Shown here: positions 46,813 through 50,586 of the stretch, piece after piece
Layout of the letters: every line of letters begins with the position of its first letter
Numbering within the stretch: the stretch's first letter is position 1
Assembly: GCA_016869515.1 (NCBI GenBank)
Contig: VGDZ01000015.1
Coordinates: forward strand, 1 to 50,586
Direction of reading: 5' to 3'
Origin: Alphaproteobacteria bacterium
GTDB taxonomy: Bacteria > Pseudomonadota > Alphaproteobacteria > VGDZ01
Length of the DNA: 50,586 nucleotides
Program-made: the position numbers and the translations under genes
The notes under the pieces: generated by a model
The model's database searches: none
What the model was told of the DNA's origin: nothing
What the model saw: only the letters and a program-made list of their open reading frames with translations

Positions 46813-48243
46813 TCAGGCCGAGTAGTACATCTGGAACTCGATCGGATGCGGGGTGTGCTCGAAGGCGTAGACCTCTTCCATCTTGAGTTCGATGTAGGCG
46901 TCGATCTGGTCGTCGGTGAACACGCCGCCTTTCTTGAGGAAGGCGCGGTCCTGGTCGAGATGACCCAGCGCCTCGCGCAAGGACCCGCACACCGTCGGCA
47001 CCGCCTTCAGCTCCGCCGGCGGCAGGTCGTAGAGGTTCTTGTCCATCGGCTCGCCGGGATGGATCTTGTTCTTGATGCCGTCGATCCCCGCCATCAGCAT
47101 GGCCGAGAACGCCAGATAGGGGTTCGACAGCGGATCGGGGAAGCGCACCTCGACCCGCTTGCCTTTGGGGCTGTGGGCGATCGGGATGCGGCACGAGGCC
47201 GAGCGGTTGCGGGCCGAATAGGCCAGCAGCACCGGCGCCTCGAATCCCGGGATCAGCCGCTTGTAGCTGTTGGTGGTCGAGTTGGTGAAGGCGTTGACCG
47301 CCTTGGCGTGCTTGATGATGCCGCCGATGTAGTAGAGGCAGGTGTCCGACAGCCCGGCATAGCCCGAGCCGGCGAAGATCGGCTTGCCGGCCTTCCAGAT
47401 CGACTGGTGGACATGCATGCCCGAGCCGTTGTCGCCCTTGAGCGGCTTGGGCATGAAGGTGGCGGTCTTGCCGTAGGACTGCGCCACCATGTGGGTGACG
47501 TATTTGTAGATCTGCATCTGGTCGGCCATCTTGACCATGCTGTCGCCGCGCATGCCCAGCTCGTGCTGGCTGGTGCCGACCTCGTGATGGTGCTTCTCGA
47601 TCCGCAGCCCCATCTCCTTCATCACCGACAGCATCTCCGAGCGCAGATCCTGGCAGCTGTCGACCGGCGGCACCGGGAAATAGCCGCCCTTGACCGGCGG
47701 GCGGTGGCCGGTGTTGCCCTCCTCGTAGGCGCGATCCGAATTGTGCGGCGCCTCGACGTCGTCGAGCGCGTACATGCCCGAATGCATCGACACCTTGTAG
47801 CGCACGTCGTCGAACACGAAGAACTCGGCCTCGGGCCCGAACATGGTGGCGTCGCCCACGCCCGAGGCCTTGACGTAGGCCTCGGCGCGCTTGGCGATCG
47901 AGCGCGGATCGCGCGCATAGGCCTCGCCCGACAGCGGCTCCAGCACGTCGCAGAACACGATCAGCGTCGGCTGGGCGGCGAAGTGGTCCATCACCGCGGT
48001 CGAGGCATCCGGCATCAGCGTCATGTCGGATTCGTTGATCACCTTCCAGCCGGCGATCGACGAGCCGTCGAACATCACGCCCTCGGTGAAGGTGCCCTCG
48101 TCGACGAAATCGGTCGCCAGCGACAGATGCTGCCACTTGCCGCGCGGATCGGTGAAACGGACATCGACGTATTTGACGTCGTGCTCCTTGATCAGGTCGA
48201 AGACCCGCTTGATGTCCTTGGGGGAGTTGATGCTCGACGCCAT
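46813..48243 (-). CDS. glnA: Glutamine synthetase type I
   Basis: GlnA makes glutamine from glutamate, ammonia and ATP and is the main ammonia-assimilation enzyme. The 476-residue protein shows [11 protein letters not shown] near residue 57, [12 protein letters not shown] near 138, the ATP-binding [16 protein letters not shown] near 266, the glutamate loop NRSASCRIP, and the adenylylation tyrosine Y405 in [10 protein letters not shown], so it is a GSI-beta enzyme regulated by GlnE. It is preceded by glnB with 42 bases between, and the pair is probably expressed from the sigma-54 type promoter upstream of glnB. Length and end (MYYSA) are typical. Confidence 0.97.
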   Translation of the reverse strand: MASSINSPKDIKRVFDLIKEHDVKYVDVRFTDPRGKWQHLSLATDFVDEGTFTEGVMFDGSSIAGWKVINESDMTLMPDASTAVMDHFAAQPTLIVFCDVLEPLSGEAYARDPRSIAKRAEAYVKASGVGDATMFGPEAEFFVFDDVRYKVSMHSGMYALDDVEAPHNSDRAYEEGNTGHRPPVKGGYFPVPPVDSCQDLRSEMLSVMKEMGLRIEKHHHEVGTSQHELGMRGDSMVKMADQMQIYKYVTHMVAQSYGKTATFMPKPLKGDNGSGMHVHQSIWKAGKPIFAGSGYAGLSDTCLYYIGGIIKHAKAVNAFTNSTTNSYKRLIPGFEAPVLLAYSARNRSASCRIPIAHSPKGKRVEVRFPDPLSNPYLAFSAMLMAGIDGIKNKIHPGEPMDKNLYDLPPAELKAVPTVCGSLREALGHLDQDRAFLKKGGVFTDDQIDAYIELKMEEVYAFEHTPHPIEFQMYYSA

Positions 48244-48285
48244 GACGATGTCCTTCTTGGCTTGCGGTTGGCGGTTGAAAGGGGG

Positions 48286-48753
<468 letters not shown>

Positions 48754-48763
48754 CAAAAAACCG

Positions 48764-49951
48764 TCAGGCACGATTGTCGCCCAGAAGCTTGGCCATGCGG
48801 TCCATGGCCTTTTCGATATTGGGCAGGCTGTTGGCGTAGGAGAAGCGGATGAAGCCCTCGCCGGCGGCGCCGAAACTGGTGCCGGCGACCGTCGCCACCC
48901 CGGCCTCTTCCAGCAGGCGGTTCTGCATGGCGCGCGCGGTTTGGCCGGTCTTGGAGATGTTGGGAAAGGCGTAGAACGCGCCCTTGGGCAGGACGCAGGA
49001 GATGCCGGGCAGAGCGTTCAGCCGGCGGTGGATATATCCGCGGCGTTCGTCGAACGCCTTGGCCATGACGCCGACCGAGTCCTGCGGACCCTGCAGCGCG
49101 GCGATGCCGGCCCATTGGGTCGCGGCGTTGACGCAGGAATGACAATTCACCGCCAGCTTGTCGACCTGGCCGATCAGGGCGCGCGGCCAGACGCCATAGC
49201 CCAGCCGCCAGCCGGTCATGGCATATGTCTTGGACCAGCCGTCCAGCAGGATCAGCCGGTCGCGGATGGCGGGATAGGCGGTCAGGCTGGCATGGGCCTC
49301 GCCGTCGTAGCAAAGCCGGGCATAGATCTCGTCCGACAGCACGGCGACTTGGGGGTGGCGTTCCAGCCCGGCGACGAACTTGTCGAGTTCGGCCTTGGGT
49401 ACGACGCCGCCGGTCGGGTTGGCCGGGCTGTTGACGACGATCAGCCGCGTGCGCGGCGTGATCTGGCGCAGCACCTCCTCGGCCGAGAACGAGAAACCGG
49501 TGCGCTCGTGCAGCACGATCGGCACCGGCTTGGCGCCGGTCCATTCGATCGCCGAGCGATAGATCGGAAAGCCCGGATCGGGATACATGATCTCGGCGCC
49601 CGGCTCGCCGAACATGACGATGGCGAAGAACATGGTGACCTTGCCGCCGGGCACGATCGCCACCAGATCGGGATCGATCTCGACCCCGCGGAGCTTGCGG
49701 ATGTCTGCCGCCACCGCCTCGCGCAAGGGCTTGATGCCCAAGGCCGGGGTATAGCCGTGATGGCCGTCGCGCAGCGCCTTGACCGCCGCCTCGACGATGT
49801 GCGGCGGGGTCGGGAAATCGGGCTGGCCGATGCCGAGGTTGACGATGTCCTTGCCCTCCGCCGCCAGCTTGGTGGCGCGGGCGAGGACTTCGAACGCGGT
49901 CTCGGTCCCGAGCCGGGACATGGCGGCGGCGAGTTGCATCGGGCGCTCCAA
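48764..49951 (-). CDS. Class I PLP-dependent aminotransferase (AspC/AAT-like)
   Basis: The 395-residue enzyme transfers amino groups between an amino acid and 2-oxoglutarate or pyruvate. It has the fold type I pattern: NLGIGQPDFPTPPHIVEA near residue 37, GYTPALGIKPLREAVA, the cofactor-contact SPANPTGGV, DEIYARLCYDG, the PLP lysine in LLDGWSKTYAMTGWRLGY near residue 240, and the carboxylate arginine in GFIRFSYAN. The substrate (aspartate, alanine or aromatic) is not certain. ATG 49951 is chosen; MQLAAAMSRLG twelve bases later is an alternative start. It lies 33 bases after the protease gene stop on the same strand. Confidence 0.9.
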   Translation of the reverse strand: MERPMQLAAAMSRLGTETAFEVLARATKLAAEGKDIVNLGIGQPDFPTPPHIVEAAVKALRDGHHGYTPALGIKPLREAVAADIRKLRGVEIDPDLVAIVPGGKVTMFFAIVMFGEPGAEIMYPDPGFPIYRSAIEWTGAKPVPIVLHERTGFSFSAEEVLRQITPRTRLIVVNSPANPTGGVVPKAELDKFVAGLERHPQVAVLSDEIYARLCYDGEAHASLTAYPAIRDRLILLDGWSKTYAMTGWRLGYGVWPRALIGQVDKLAVNCHSCVNAATQWAGIAALQGPQDSVGVMAKAFDERRGYIHRRLNALPGISCVLPKGAFYAFPNISKTGQTARAMQNRLLEEAGVATVAGTSFGAAGEGFIRFSYANSLPNIEKAMDRMAKLLGDNRA

Positions 49952-49984
49952 GGAACGGGCTGCCCGACTTATACCCTCATAGCC

Positions 49985-50586
49985 TTAGCGCTTGAAAAAG
50001 AAATCCTCGCGGATGCCGGTGGCGCTGATCCAGGGCACTTGCTGGCCGGACGAACGCTCGCCGACCGTCACCGCCACGGCGTTGAACATCTCCTGCGCCT
50101 TCAGCCCCGGGCGTTCGATGTGCTGCAACAGGGCCTCGGTGAAGACCGAGTTGGCGCCGCTGCCGTCGGCCGCGACCTGGCCCGGGCCGGTGGCATAGAC
50201 CACCAGCGAGCCGGGCGGCGCCGTGCCCACCACCGCCAGACCGCGGTTCATCGACCGGAAGCTTGCCGGCAGCGGATTGTCGCGGCAGGAATCGAGGATG
50301 GTCACGCCCAGCCGGGCGGGGGCCTTGTCGAACTGGGCCAAGGCCAAGCCGGCATTGACCGCCAGGTAATCGACCTCGGCCTCGGCGCGAATGCGGGCAT
50401 CGACCGGGATCAGGTAATTGCCGCCGCGCACCTGCACGGCGTGGCCGGCGTAATAGAACAGGCCGACGCCGCCCGCGCCGATGCGGTCGCCGAATTCGGC
50501 GATGGCCCGCATCATGGCGCGGTGGCTGCCGTTCTCGACGGTGGCGACGTCGAAATCCAGCCGCCGCAGCGCCGCGGTCACGGCGC
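49985..50586 (-). CDS. Caspase-like (peptidase C14) protein, 3' part cut by the window edge
   Basis: About 200 C-terminal residues of a caspase-family (metacaspase/p20) protein are visible; the 5' end lies beyond the right edge, and the GTG at 50581 is unlikely to be the true start because the frame stays open. The catalytic dyad is present: the histidine in GLFYYAGHAVQVRGGNYLIP and the cysteine in VTILDSCRDNPLP. The tail SSGQQVPWISATGIREDFFF is typical of bacterial C14 proteins, which often carry an exported C-terminal repeat domain, here absent. Its substrate is unknown. It is upstream of the aminotransferase gene on the same strand. Confidence 0.88.
   Translation of the reverse strand, partial: AVTAALRRLDFDVATVENGSHRAMMRAIAEFGDRIGAGGVGLFYYAGHAVQVRGGNYLIPVDARIRAEAEVDYLAVNAGLALAQFDKAPARLGVTILDSCRDNPLPASFRSMNRGLAVVGTAPPGSLVVYATGPGQVAADGSGANSVFTEALLQHIERPGLKAQEMFNAVAVTVGERSSGQQVPWISATGIREDFFFKR

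Overview
The window is a high-GC alphaproteobacterial chromosome segment. A Rhodospirillales-like host is an inference from gene content: 5-aminolevulinate synthase (Shemin pathway), a DUF1476-type ATP synthase zeta inhibitor, the grxD-bolA-purL-purQ-purS-purC run, a monocistronic-looking parE, and glnB-glnA behind a sigma-54 type promoter. Most of it is dense housekeeping DNA with 4-base start/stop overlaps; two short accessory insertions and a family of structured repeats interrupt it.

Layout. 1-6.1 kb: a periplasmic peptide-type binding protein (minus strand), then cysS, citramalate synthase, a TrmJ-type RNA methyltransferase and rpsD. 6.1-14.8 kb: purine genes with bolA and grxD on the minus strand, the DUF1476 gene, and a coupled minus-strand chain ending radC, YkgJ-like, TetR-like, purB. 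14.8-17.4 kb: an AT-rich island splits that chain between radC and a 2OG-Fe(II) oxygenase gene and is bracketed by a 254-base direct repeat. It carries a two-gene module whose second gene is a winged-helix plus HEPN-type protein with an in-frame TAG just before its R-x4-H motif, followed by an IS3-type transposase scrap. 17.4-22 kb: MFS transporter, map, a CinA/MoaB-type protein, tRNA-Leu(UAA), and an ornithine decarboxylase with a structured leader.

22-31.6 kb: a soluble hybrid histidine kinase whose second PAS domain keeps the FixL heme-ligand histidine and distal arginine at FixL spacing, a nitronate monooxygenase, a feruloyl-CoA synthase-like ligase, two tandem pentapeptide-repeat proteins, an SDR and a lipoprotein. 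31.7-36 kb: a complete CUT1-type sugar ABC transporter. 36-43.7 kb: hemA behind an FNR/FixK-like box, two small conserved genes, a FAH-family dehydratase-like enzyme, parE, a YciA-type thioesterase, an MFS efflux protein and a DapA-family lyase/dehydratase.

43.7-50.6 kb: a 0.9 kb gene-poor stretch, a DinJ/YafQ-type toxin-antitoxin pair sitting between 226-base direct repeats, a class III adenylate cyclase, glnA, glnB, an aminotransferase, and the 3' part of a caspase-like protease gene cut by the window edge. The best candidates for new biology are the HEPN module in the island, the repeated architecture of accessory module between duplicated native flanks, the structured dispersed repeat, and the ornithine decarboxylase leader with its 18-codon upstream ORF.
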